NCBI RefSeq assembly: GCF_026151205.1
Contig: NC_087072.1
Span: 17,499,669 to 17,563,668 of the forward strand
Length of the DNA: 64,000 nucleotides
DNA from: Bolinopsis microptera
Lineage: Eukaryota > Ctenophora > Tentaculata > Lobata > Bolinopsidae
Direction of reading: 5' to 3'
The notes beneath the pieces are model-generated. The model saw only the letters and a list, made by a program, of their open reading frames with translations. It was not told the origin of the DNA and searched no databases. Both the position numbers and the translations under genes were made by a program. Every line of letters starts with the position of its first letter. The first letter of the stretch is position 1. Positions 44,617-55,460 of the stretch are shown piece after piece.

Positions 44617-46032
44617 TTGTCACCAATGATCATTGAAATCATTCAAAAATCCCAGTGGGTCTCCAACTTAATATACAGTATGTATGATCTTGTGTATATG
44701 ATCTGTCTGTTACTGGCGGGGGCCATTGAAACAGCATGTGAAAACTCAGACCTAACATTTCGTATGCATGATCGCTCTTACAATATCGGACTACACCTGA
44801 CCAATGACTGGGACTACCTTATGAACAGTGCAACTCTTGTAGTCCTAATGATCGTCTATTCAAAGAAGAAAAATGGAATAGCTCCATGGATAGTTAAGTA
44901 TGGTTGTCCTAGACATTATTTTTCTGCTAAGTGTAGTGGACATCAATACCTAAATAAAATGTTCACCATCTGGACAACCATTCTTAACTTAGTCTTGCTT
45001 GTAATTTGCAATACAAGCATACTTAACCCAGGTCCAGATAATAACAATAGCTTAAGTCATCTCAAGGTAATGTACCAAAATCTGAGAGGGCTTGTCCCCT
45101 TTAGTGGCCTAGCATCCAAAAACATGCCACTGGATGCTGGTAAACTAATGGAGCTCCAATCTAAGAATTATGAAGACAAGCCTGATGTTATTGTTCTTAC
45201 TGAAACTTGGCTTTCAAAAGATCATCTGGAAAATGAGATCCTCCCTGATAGCATCTACAAGATATATCAGAAGGATAGATCCAAAAGATCCCACTCCCCG
45301 GATCCTGATAACCCAAATAAGTTTCGAAGGAAGGGGGGGGGGGGGGGGGGGGGGTGCCGGGTGGGGTCCTTATTGTAGTCAAGACTGGCATCAGTATTGA
45401 AAATGACAAGATCGATGTAGGGCTGAAATTATTTCAGTCAGCCTAAAATCAAATAACACATGTTACTGCATAACTGCCTGCTATAGGGTTGGCACCCTAG
45501 GCGAGAAAAATTTTAATGAAATTGAGAAACACCTCAGAAATGTGGTAAGCCGGAGGAAGTTTAAGGCCCACTTTGTAGTTGGGGACTTCAATCTACCCGA
45601 AGTTAACTGGTGAGATGATGTGTCCCCCACACTTCTTGGTGGCCGTTTCATAGATCTGTTCAATGATCTAGGCTTAACACAACTGATAAACCAACCCACT
45701 CATGGGAAAGGGAAGGTCCTCGACCTTCTCTTCTGTAACATGATAGGTGTTGTTGAAAATTCTGTGGTCCTGGGGAAAAATGAGATATGCTCCTCAGATC
45801 ACTTTGGGATAACCTTTACCGTTGAAATGAAGTTTAGAAAGAAGGTTATCAAACGTAAAATCCTAAACTACAAAAAAGCAGACTGGATCGGCCTGAACAA
45901 TGATCTGAAATCGGTTAGATGGGATGATCACCTTAACTGTGATGCAGAAACAGGATGGTTCCGTTTTAAGAAAATCCTGTTCCATCACATACACAACCGA
46001 ATCCCAACTATTACGATATTAGATTATAAATA
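44617..46032 (+). pseudogene. LINE leader and endonuclease
   Basis: Frame 44617-45378 starts with a hydrophobic leader that ends ...SILNPGP (NPGP at 45025-45036) and runs into NLRGLVPF and DVIVLTETWL, the first endonuclease/exonuclease/phosphatase motifs. A run of 23 G at 45331-45353 then breaks frame. It resumes with VVGDFNLPEVNW (metal-binding Asp/Asn), LINQPTHGKGKVLDLLF and SSDHFGI (catalytic Asp-His). Stop codons at about 45445 and 45613 confirm decay. The 2A-like NPGP before an endonuclease is known in CR1/L2-type elements. Confidence 0.85.
45331..45353 (+). repeat. Poly-G run in LINE
   Basis: Twenty-three consecutive G in the endonuclease coding region. It encodes poly-Gly and ends in a frameshift relative to the resumed reading frame. 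The exact length may be a sequencing artefact. Confidence 0.9.
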
Positions 46033-46377
46033 ATGGATCAGCCACCCTGGTTTGACTCTGACACCTATCAGCTGTGTCTCAAAAAGGAAAAACTGCGGGA
46101 CAAATCTAAAAGATCAGGCCTAGCAGAGGACTATGAAAAGTTCTCGCAATGTAGAAGAGATTTTCAAAATTTCGTCGACCAAAAAATGATCTCAAATTTT
46201 AATGATGATGATGATCCAGATTTTATATCAAAGAAATTCTGGGAACATGTAAAATCGGCGTCAAAATCTACTCGCATACCAAGAACAGTAAACTTTAACG
46301 GCATATTTAGAAACAATCTCTTAGACCGAGCTGAAATGTTCAATGAATATTTTGCCGAACAGTTTTCTGAAGCGAGT

Positions 46378-46525
46378 TTGTCATACGTTGTATGACCCGC
46401 CGCGCACGAAGTGCGCGGCTTCCCCTGTATCGTCAGGACGATTAAGACCATAGGACGTGACGATAAATACCATAGGACGATAAAGACCATAGTGAAACGA
46501 CCGTGGGGGTCGCAACGTTATACAA
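46378..46525 (+). mobile_element. Short MITE with 8-bp TSD (copy 2)
   Basis: A 148-bp element, TTGTCATACGTTGTATGACC at the left end and complementary TTGTATAACGTTGCGACCC at the right, flanked by AAGCGAGT (46370-46377, 46526-46533). The 5' 60 bases match the reverse complement of 18670-18732. It has an extra internal ACCATAGGACG repeat. Confidence 0.88.
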
Positions 46526-46891
46526 AAGCGAGTAACTATGATATTGATTTTGACTACAGTAATGATTCTGTAAACGACATTGAGTTCAGTACCAGCAGAA
46601 TCCGAAAAATTCTAAAAGACGTCAATGTTATAATAAAGCTGCTGGTACAGGTGGCATCCATGGCAAAATTTTAAAGAACTGTAGAGATAGTATTGCATAT
46701 CCACTCTAGAGCCTTTTAAAAATTTCATATAACATAGGTCAGATACCATCTGAATGGAAATTGGCTAACGTAGTACCTGTGCATAAGAAAGGCCCCAAAA
46801 CTTTCGTTGAAAATTATCGGCCAATCTATGATCTAGCTCTCACCAGCCTTGCAATGAAATTTTTGAGAAAATTGTGAGAGATGAACTGTTG

Positions 46892-47576
46892 GCACGTGCG
46901 AAAGTTGAGAATTTTGCTCATTCGTGATTTCCAACAAATTCTGCTTTGCCACGACAGTTTAATGTCATTATATATGAATTTAATGCCAACTTGAATGAGT
47001 ATTAAGTGGCATATTCAGTCAGTGATCGACCGATATGCTTACCTAAACACAAGGAAATGTTCTTAAAGGAAAAATTTCGAAATCGTTGAAACTTCCTCCT
47101 TATTAATGAAGATATTAGTTTATATTTCGACTTTATAAAGTACCCTGACATTATAATCAAAAAGAGATGATATTTTACCAAAACCCATAATCATGGGTAG
47201 AGTGGACCGCTGCCAGTGTCTCTCTTTCCCAAACAAAAGGAAATGATATTAATTTGATTGACCGTTCTCAAATGCAAAATGATATTGATACCGAGAACTT
47301 CAGCTAATTCAATAAGTAATAACTACCACCCTTACCCCGAAATACTAGGTAGTAGGTATCGACCCGAACGCAACAGCATCTGATTGATGTAATCAATCGA
47401 AACTTATTACAATTCGTAAGCCGTGAATGAATGGGAAAAGCGAGCGACCGATTTCATTCTCGGTATCATTTTGCATTTGAGAACGGTCAATTAAATTAAT
47501 ATCATTTCCTTTTGTTTGGGAAAGAGAGACACTGGCAGCGGTCCACTCTACCCATGATTATGGGTTTTGGTAAAAT
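46892..47576 (+). mobile_element. Palindrome-tailed repeat, 3' part inside LINE
   Basis: The 3' half of the same unit as at 14.2-18.3 kb: GCACGTGCGAAAG start (matches 14980), then the palindrome 47172-47576 with a spacer of about 125 bases. Arms match each other, for example GTGGACCGCTGCC with GGCAGCGGTCCAC. The outer end is ATTTTACC/GGTAAAAT where the other copies have TTTGACC/GGTCAAA; the change is present on both arms. It lies in the RT gene, with a loss of about 200 bases of LINE. Confidence 0.85.
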
Positions 47577-48835
47577 GAACTATCTCAAAGACCGTAAACA
47601 GTGTGTTATAATTGGGGGATCCCACTCAGAACTTAAGAATGTTAAATCAGGGGTTCCCCAAGGCTCCATTTTAGGACCTCTGTTCTTTGTACTCCTTATT
47701 AACGACATGTCAGAATGCTTAAGTGAAGGTACAAAAATAGCCCTATACGCTGATGACACCAAAATATGGCGTAAAATCTTGGGCTGGAGAGACCATGAGA
47801 TCCTACAAGCAGACATAAATGCCCTGTATTGCTGGGCAGTAAGAAACAAAATGAAGTTTCACCCAAATAAATGCAAGGTGCTTTCTATATCTAGAATAAG
47901 CGAAAAGGGAATTTTGAGTTTTTTCACCTTCCAGCTCTTTGAGTTTGTCTACACCTTAGATGGAATGGCACTAGATTTCGTCCAAAGCGAGAAAGACCTC
48001 GGGGTCTTTGTTAGAACAGACCTTAAGTGGGAGGAGAACTTAGTCGCTCTCTGTACGAAAGCTAGTTCACGTCTAGGTCTAATGAAAAGAACTCTACGGT
48101 TTATTAAGGACCGTAAACAAAAAATGGCATTCTATCTAGCGCTGGTTAGAAGCCTTTTTGAAAATTGCAGTGTTGTCTGGAGACCAACAAGTGTAGTTCT
48201 TAATAACAAAGTTGAAAACATCCAGCCCAGAGCAGTTAAGTGGATCCTTGGCGAACAGGATCATCACTATAATTACATAAAATATTTGGCTCGGTTAAGA
48301 GAGCTAGACATGTTGCCAATGGAGCTGAAGTTTGAATACACAGACTTACTATTATTTCACCAGATATACAATGGCCAATCTGTACTGAAGCTCCCATCCT
48401 ATTTAACCCCGATAACAACCAGTGAACAGGGTAGATTGCGTTCAAATATAAGGCAACCCTCGAGATATAATGAAGCTGATACATCTCAAATGCCTGATAT
48501 CAACCAGAGGCGACAGAACAGACACGACAACTTCTCCCTGAAATGTACTGTGGAAGCAAAGGCACACCCTTTTAAGAGAAGCTTCTTCTTCAGAACACAC
48601 AGTGTCTGGAATGATCTACCGACTGACCTTAAAGAGATGAGTGATGCTGGAACTTTCAAGGCGAACCTGGCAAAACACTTCTGGGACAAAATGACAGACC
48701 CCAACTAAGTCCAGGAATGCAAATGATATTTATAGGTGGGCACCTGCCACTGATAGATCGGTCACGATACTGAATATAACAAGTATAATAGAACTATATC
48801 TATTAAATCACATTTACTTTCTGTCGCCAGGATGT

Positions 48836-49607
48836 GGCCCTTGCGTGGTCCTCAATGAATATACGAAATTGGATTACGCGAAATTAAAGCAGAATATAGC
48901 GTGTAGCCATGCTTTTCAGCGCTGTGTTAGTGTTACGAATGCCGCGCATTATGCATTGTTGCTACCGCATCTTCAGTCGCATCGTGGTAACATGTATATT
49001 ATTTATTTTGATAATTATAAATTTGTGTGTTTTAGATTAATTTTGTGTGTTTAGATGGAGGTGGTGTTAGTGAGTCTGGGGGTAGAAAAATTACCTGTAA
49101 TACGTATACCCCCAGAACTTGTACCACTTACACATGCTTTTAGTATTTCTACGATATGGTCTACCACTTTTACACAGCATATTGCATGCATGGTGTCATT
49201 TATTTTAAATTCTCTTTGCTGTATTGTATATGATTGATTGAGGAGCACTACCCGAAGGCATTACTCGGCACTAACGCCTTAAAATCTTTAATTACAATCA
49301 AATATAAATATATGCACACAATGTATAAAGTATTAATAATGTATAAAATATGATTATGCTATTAGCAAATTTAAATAGTACTATTAAGAATTTTAAATAA
49401 CTCTTATCTCTTGACATAAATTTAGAACAGCGACACAGGTACTGAAGAATGCGCGGTGATATTTTTATCTTTTAAAAGTTGTAAATGACAGTGAAATTGC
49501 GCGGTTTCGATAGCATTGTAAAAAATGCTCGAAGATAGTCATATTTTGTTATGAGGTTAAAGTTTTGTTGCTCGTTATTATGATCAACGTATGTTGTACC
49601 AAATTAT
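48836..49607. other. Between the two LINEs; one candidate exon
   Basis: A minus-strand frame at 49110-49225 is preceded by TACAG and followed by G|GTAATT, giving about 38 codons (QREFKINDTMHAICC start). The splice sites are good, but no partner exon is found. The rest is AT-rich with no gene. Confidence 0.25.
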
Positions 49608-51030
49608 TTAAATTTCTAAAAGTACGAAATTTGAGTTGTCCCAGTCCTTGTCATCCGGTTTATGTGCTTGTGCAGTAAGCACATGCTTGTTGACTGTAGA
49701 CTTGAATGAATTTAGGAATTTGTCTTGTAGGCAAGTGGTGACATATTTTATGTCCTTGTTAATAATGTTGACTGTTTGGTTATATAACTTAGGCCCAATG
49801 TAAGAAATGCTCTTGTCTGAATTACATAAACGGTTAAATGGTACTGCAAAGAACTCAGGTTCTCTTCTAGGTGCGTTTAAGTTTGAAACAATGAACATTC
49901 TTGTAATATTTGGTGGTGCAGTGTTAGAATAAACTTTGTGCATTAAGCATAATATACATTTAGCTATCACGTTCGGTAAAGCTAATACTTCTAGTTTATT
50001 GAAAATTTCTTTTGTGTGTGAAGGTGTGCTATTCAGATCTTTGTCATAAAAATAGCGGTGGTATTTGTTATCTGCAGCGCGAATGCCCTTTTTCTGGGCC
50101 GAGAAGACTCTTTTAACGGAGTTTAGCGATCTTGTTCCCCAAACTGTGCAGCAGTAGTACAAGTGAGACTGAACAAAGCTGTTGTATATCAACTTGAGTG
50201 TTTTGTTAGGTACCGAGCCTTTGAGTTTGTAGAGAATACCCGCATTTCTAGATACTTTAGTGGCTAAATGTCTAATGTGGTGGGCCCAATTTAGCTTAGT
50301 ATCAATGATCACGCCAAGAAACTTTTCGTGATAACTTTGCTTTAGTCGCTCACCTCCCATGTAGATTTCTATATCCTTAGTTTTTTTATTTGTAAAGATC
50401 ATATATTTAGTTTTGCTAGCATTTAATTTGAGCCCGTTATTAGTAGCCCAATCAATTATCAAAGTCAGAATCTCATTCACCAATGCATTAAGTTGTTCAA
50501 ATGTATCTGTACTTATTATTAGGTTTGCGTCGTCAGCGAAATAAATATGTTTAGCTAAATTACTAATCTGAGGAAGGTCGTTGATGTAGATTATGAACAG
50601 AATTGGTCCGAGAATGGAGCCCTGTGGTACTCCGTAGTTAAGTTTGAGGTGAGAGGACTTGCAGTTGTTGACGCTCACGTATTGCTCTCTATCGGTTAGA
50701 TATGAGTGAAACCAAGATAAAGCCAACCCCCGAACTCCATAGTGCTCAAGTTTTCTCAGAAGAATACTGCTGTCAACCATGTCAAAGGCCTTGCTGTAGT
50801 CCAATAGAAGCAGTGCTGTGACCTGCTTTTTTTCTAGTGCCCTGTGAATATGGTTTTGGGCTTCTAGTAAAGCATGTTCGCAGCTGTGCCCAGCCCGAAA
50901 TCCGTATTGAGAGTCAAATAGGATTTTCTCTGTCTTTAAGTGATCTAATAGTCGCGCTTGCATAATTTTTTCAAAGATTTTTGAGAAACATGAGAGTAGT
51001 GAGATAGGTCGATAGTTTGAAATATGTACT
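49608..51030 (-). pseudogene. Jockey/CR1-type LINE reverse transcriptase, 5'-truncated
   Basis: A 451-codon intact frame (50963-49608), open further to about 51030. RT motifs occur in order: NYRPISLLS, QYGFRAGHS, LLDYSKAFD (first catalytic Asp), YGVPQGSILGP, YFADDANL (catalytic pair), LKLNASKTK and FLGVIIDTKL, then the C-terminal HLYYCCTVWGT. The endonuclease is absent because the copy stops abruptly where a dispersed repeat begins. It is a different family from the LINE at 44.6 kb. No internal stop is present, which suggests a fairly young truncated insertion. Confidence 0.85.
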
Positions 51031-51069
51031 ATTTGTCAAAGTTTCAACTCAAATCAAATCAAAATCATA

Positions 51070-51340
51070 TAATATATATCCAGTGCATAAAATGGCTAAT
51101 ATGAATTCTTCAAACCTATCATTATGAAGAAGACTGTGTAGTTGTAAATTGTCATTGAACATGTGGTAGAAACCTGGAAACCATGAAAAACTGGATCGGT
51201 TTACAATGTCAAGTAATAATGCAGTTCAGAATGATATGTTTAGCAACAAAAATCCATATTAATATTAGCTGATAAAAGTGTTACAGAAGCAAACGATAAA
51301 CGCATGTTTACAGATAATCTTTATTCTCCTGTTTCTGTCA
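51070..51340 (+). repeat. Dispersed repeat, shorter copy
   Basis: Partner of 43370-44015 without the 350-base middle. It abuts the truncated 5' end of the minus-strand LINE. Confidence 0.8.
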
Positions 51341-54300
51341 TTGCTTGTAGGTCTCCTCCCTGTAGGCTTATTTACTTCTACTACTGTCATATAGTGCTGA
51401 ATGCTGATTGCGGTGATCTCGTTTATTAGATCTATACGCTGTTTATTTATATTAGGTAGTGCGCCATCGACAGTTCGAGCCGCGCGTACCGACTGTAGGA
51501 TGGTTTTTTAGCGCTAATTTCGGCCAGCACAAAATTCTTGAAACAAATGCGTATTGAGTAACCTTCCCTTGATCCAATTTTAACAAAAATTGGTCAGCTT
51601 ACTCATAGACTTACAAAAAAGCTGTCCGAAAAATTTAGAGCATATCAAACCATCAGACTGAGACATTATGTTACATTTACAGCTAAAAGCAGCGTATTTT
51701 GCCCCATTTTATCCCTTTTTCATCACTATATCAACTCCGATATCCACCAAATTTTACGGACAGTTGTAAAAGCCCTATTGAAAGGTCTTCACAAATTTTC
51801 AGAATGATCTAATTTAAGGAACCAAAGATATGACAAAATAATACGACAAAAATCAACGAATTTCGTCAAATTACGCGACTTTTGCTCCAAAAGCCGCGCA
51901 CCATTAAATATGGCACCTAGGCAAAACTCACTGATCATTCCAAAAAGGTATGACAAATTTGGTACTGAGAAAATTCTCACAGTCTCTAGAAAACAATGGT
52001 ACAAAAATTTTGAAAATTCTCACAGTCTCTAGAAAACAATGGTACAAAAATTTTGAAAATTCGAGCAAGTTTATTTTTAATTTTATCGATCGTGCACCCC
52101 CTATTAGTATTTAGTATTTATATTATACAATTAGTTATGGTAGTGGTACTACTTTAAATTTCCGAGAAATGCAAATTTTTGCAGTTTTATTAACGTTTAA
52201 AGCCATTCCACTGATTATATGTCTGTTTCCAAGTTTATCGACTAATTTCTTGACGAAATATGATGGAGGTATTAGTCCTGTATTTAAAATGAAAATATAT
52301 CGTCTAGACAGACACTGCGGGTTAATGTAAAGAAATAAAGCCGATGATTTAACATCTAATAAACCTCAAGCAAGAGGTTCTAAAGAAACACTGAATTTGA
52401 CAGTTTAAATCAAATTTTGAAACTGCCATGTTATAAATTCGTAAAAGTAAACGCCCAAACCAACACCGTTTATCAAAAATGCAAGTTTATAAATACAGGA
52501 CTCCCACTATTAACGCTAAATTTATCATCCCACAATACTGAACGTATTACTTTCATGACACCAGATATATAAAACGTGTGACTATATAGACTGGTGGGAT
52601 ACTGGTGAGGTGCGACCTAAAATTAAAAATGTTAACATAGCGATACTTGATAGTCCGAGCTGCTATACTTCGTCAGAGACATATTGACTCCCCAGATAAA
52701 ATAATATAATAGTAAAATCAATATCAGGAATTATGGAGTTAAATTTCAACTGGTGATGTCGCGCCATTTGTCCACTAAGATTTATGATTGGCATTTATAG
52801 CTTTGTCCTTTCGATTCTTCTGACGTTACTATAATACTACAGAAATCAGAACATATCATCGTAAAGGGTTATAAATACACAATATTATTTTGGTAGCACT
52901 CAGTACTGAATTATATAACTGAATAGTCTAACGAATAGCATTTGTGCTAAATTATAATTATTTACATGTGTGTCTACAAGTGTGTCTGAGTATATTTTTG
53001 AATAACTGATGGCATATTAGCTATTATTATTTGTCTGGTGAGGCAATAATTAAAGTAAAGGCAGTCACTCAGACGGTCAAACAGTGATCACACAAGAATG
53101 ATGGACCGATATTAATCGGTGACCAACTTGAACTATAATGTCGCGTCGATCGCAAATGAAATTAGACTCAGCTTTGAATTTCTTCAAATTGAGTCGGCAC
53201 CGTACACGTACAAAAATACCAGTATTGAGTGATCTTAAGTTTAACTGTTTAAACCTTAAGGGAGATAATGGGCAAACAGCTATAATATGACCTCTATATA
53301 TAACTTCCACACGGATTTAAACGGCCTCCATATGTCCTACATATTACGGCTTTTAAACGGCCTCCATATGACTTCCATAAGGCTTCCATGAACGGCCTCC
53401 AAACGGCCTTCGTGATACCTAGTCCATGCACCCTCTTTACAGTTCCAATATAATGCCTCCATATCAAACCTCCGTGTAGTGGGGCCTATGAAAGTATGAA
53501 GGCCGTATCGAAGTCAGATATGGCCCATATCTTATTATCCCAAACTTATTTTAATAGAATTTATATGGTAAGTCTATAGAATATTGAAGCTATTAATGAT
53601 AAATTATTACTAAGAATAAAAATGTTCTGTTTACTTTAAGATTAACTCCGTTATGGCTAGTTTCAATAAAAACGTATATAATTATATACGTTTTTTAGTT
53701 TCAGTTACTCAGTTAGTTTCAGTTATGATGTTGAAAATTCGAACGATTTAAACATGCACTAAGATCATGACACTAATGACTGATAAATGAAGTTAATTAC
53801 TAGAAGTATAGTCTTGGTCGTCAAGGTTAAAATAGTGGAAAGGATAAAGAATCAATGATAATTTCAGTAAAAAATAAACTGTACGTTCCAAATGCCACTA
53901 TAATAAAGACAAAGAAATCGTAAATACATAAACGTACGAAGAACACCAAAAGTAGAATAAACGCTCCGTCAAAGCCTGGACGACTACCATTACCATATCC
54001 AACAAAGTGTAAAGTTTGGATCCCACGTGGGACACTATGGGGCAGGTGGGGTCAGTGGTGAAACTTCGCTACAATAATGCTAACGCTCTGGTGCCTCCAT
54101 TGAGAGGTCAGGACAGCTGGAGTTTACAAGCTACCGTTCCTATACTGAATAATAACCTTTACGTATGATGAATACATCAGTCATGTGTCCATCATGTATG
54201 TAGGTCCCCCGAGAAACTTGTCATACAGATCATTAATGACACTAATATTTAATCTTATATTAGAAACTTTTCATAAGGATTATTAATGACACTAATATTT

Positions 54301-55458
54301 AATCTTATATTAGAAACTTTTCATAAGGATTATTAATGACACTAATATTTAATCTTATATTCTAATTTTAGAAGTACCCTGAAGACTACATCATGGCTCA
54401 TAAAGATTTGTCATGCAATTTAAAAGCTCATAAAGATTTAAGTTACAAGTAAAGAAGCTTAAGTTATGCGCATAGACCAAGAAAATAACGTTTTGCCCCA
54501 ATAAGTATTAAGTATGAGTCACTAATAGTAATAGAAGTTAATATTTATAGAATCAAATTTAAAACAAGATAAGATGGCTTGATCAGTTTTTGTAGTTGAT
54601 TATTAACAAGCAGTATCACCAATATCGTTAAGTGTGGCTTCAGTCAATAGAGTCATTGTCGTCAAGTTTTAAAAATCAAGGTTCAACCAAATTTATGAGG
54701 AAGGGTAAAACTAATTGCCTACATATCAAAAATGTTTAAAGATTAGGTTAACTTTACATGCCGTATTTTGTGCTAATATGGTCACAGTTGCCTTCTTCCA
54801 TTGTGAAACATTTAGACCAAAACAATTTCTCTGCTTTGTCATAACCAACTAAATATTTCTTTGTGTTTTAGAACGTAAATGTCCTGGTCAGTGAAATAAT
54901 CATAGAATTAAATTCTGCTTAATGTGCTCAACTCTTCTCTTTCTTCCTTAACTCTTCTCTTTCTTCCTCAATGTCACTTTAATACGATAAATACGATATA
55001 ATATTTTTGCGAAAATACAGTTAAAGGCATGGATCATAACTATTCCTTACTCTCTTATAATCAGTATTCAGTATGTGGTGCCCGTCATATTGATCATATT
55101 AATGCCGGAAAGCTCCTCAAAACCTGTAAACAAATCCCAGCAAATTGAAAAAATCAATATCATTATCATTTGCGATCGTTGCTCATAAAGCCATACTTAT
55201 TCGAAACAGACTGGTCAGGACTGGTCACAGTATAAAACTAATATAGTTATACAGCGTCAGATTCTGTCTACGAGAATCATACGGGCAAATCCATAGAAAT
55301 ACAACCAATCTTTGAGATTAAACCTTTAAAACTTAAAGTTATCAACCAACTTGGGGCCTGTAACCTGCGCAGAAATTAGTTAGACTGAGCAGAATAATAT
55401 CAGATATTTAGAATATGGTTACTGCAATACAAGAATGATAGAATTTTTTTTGGAAATA
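51341..55458. other. Gene-poor stretch with local duplications
   Basis: No gene recognised. CACAGTCTCTAGAAAACAAT and its surroundings are tandemly duplicated at 51978-52064 (about 45-bp period). 53310-53480 carries degenerate ACGGCCTCCATATGACTTCC units. 54213-54360 carries three copies of a 50-bp unit (TTAGAAACTTTTCATAAGGA). Confidence 0.45.
54213..54360. repeat. 50-bp tandem repeat, three copies
   Basis: AATCTTATAT recurs at 54251, 54301 and 54351. Copies 2 and 3 are identical, and copy 1 has a few changes (CATACAGATC for CATAAGGATT). Confidence 0.95.
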
Positions 55459-55460
55459 TA

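Larger units (their letters stand above)
46033..48708 (+). pseudogene. LINE reverse transcriptase, split by two insertions
   Basis: Frame 46033-46377 is the pre-RT linker; a MITE interrupts it. 46534-46890 continues to KLANVVPVHKKGPK and ENYRPI, the RT entry motif. The palindromic repeat (46892-47576) then replaces about 70 codons that should hold the first catalytic Asp motif. The frame resumes at 47574 (NYLKDRKQ) with SGVPQGSILGPLFFVLLIND and LYADDTKIW, the catalytic YADD, and ends at TAA/48708 after RSFFFRTHSVWNDLP, the common CR1/L2 C-terminal motif. It cannot be active. Confidence 0.88.
44611..48835 (+). mobile_element. CR1/L2-like LINE, disrupted
   Basis: A nearly full-length non-LTR retrotransposon on the plus strand: N-terminal leader with NPGP, apurinic-type endonuclease, RT, C-terminal region and 3' UTR. 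It is dead: a 23-G run and stops break the endonuclease frame, a 148-bp MITE sits at 46378-46525, and a 685-bp palindromic repeat replaces part of RT. Sub-parts are listed separately. Confidence 0.88.
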
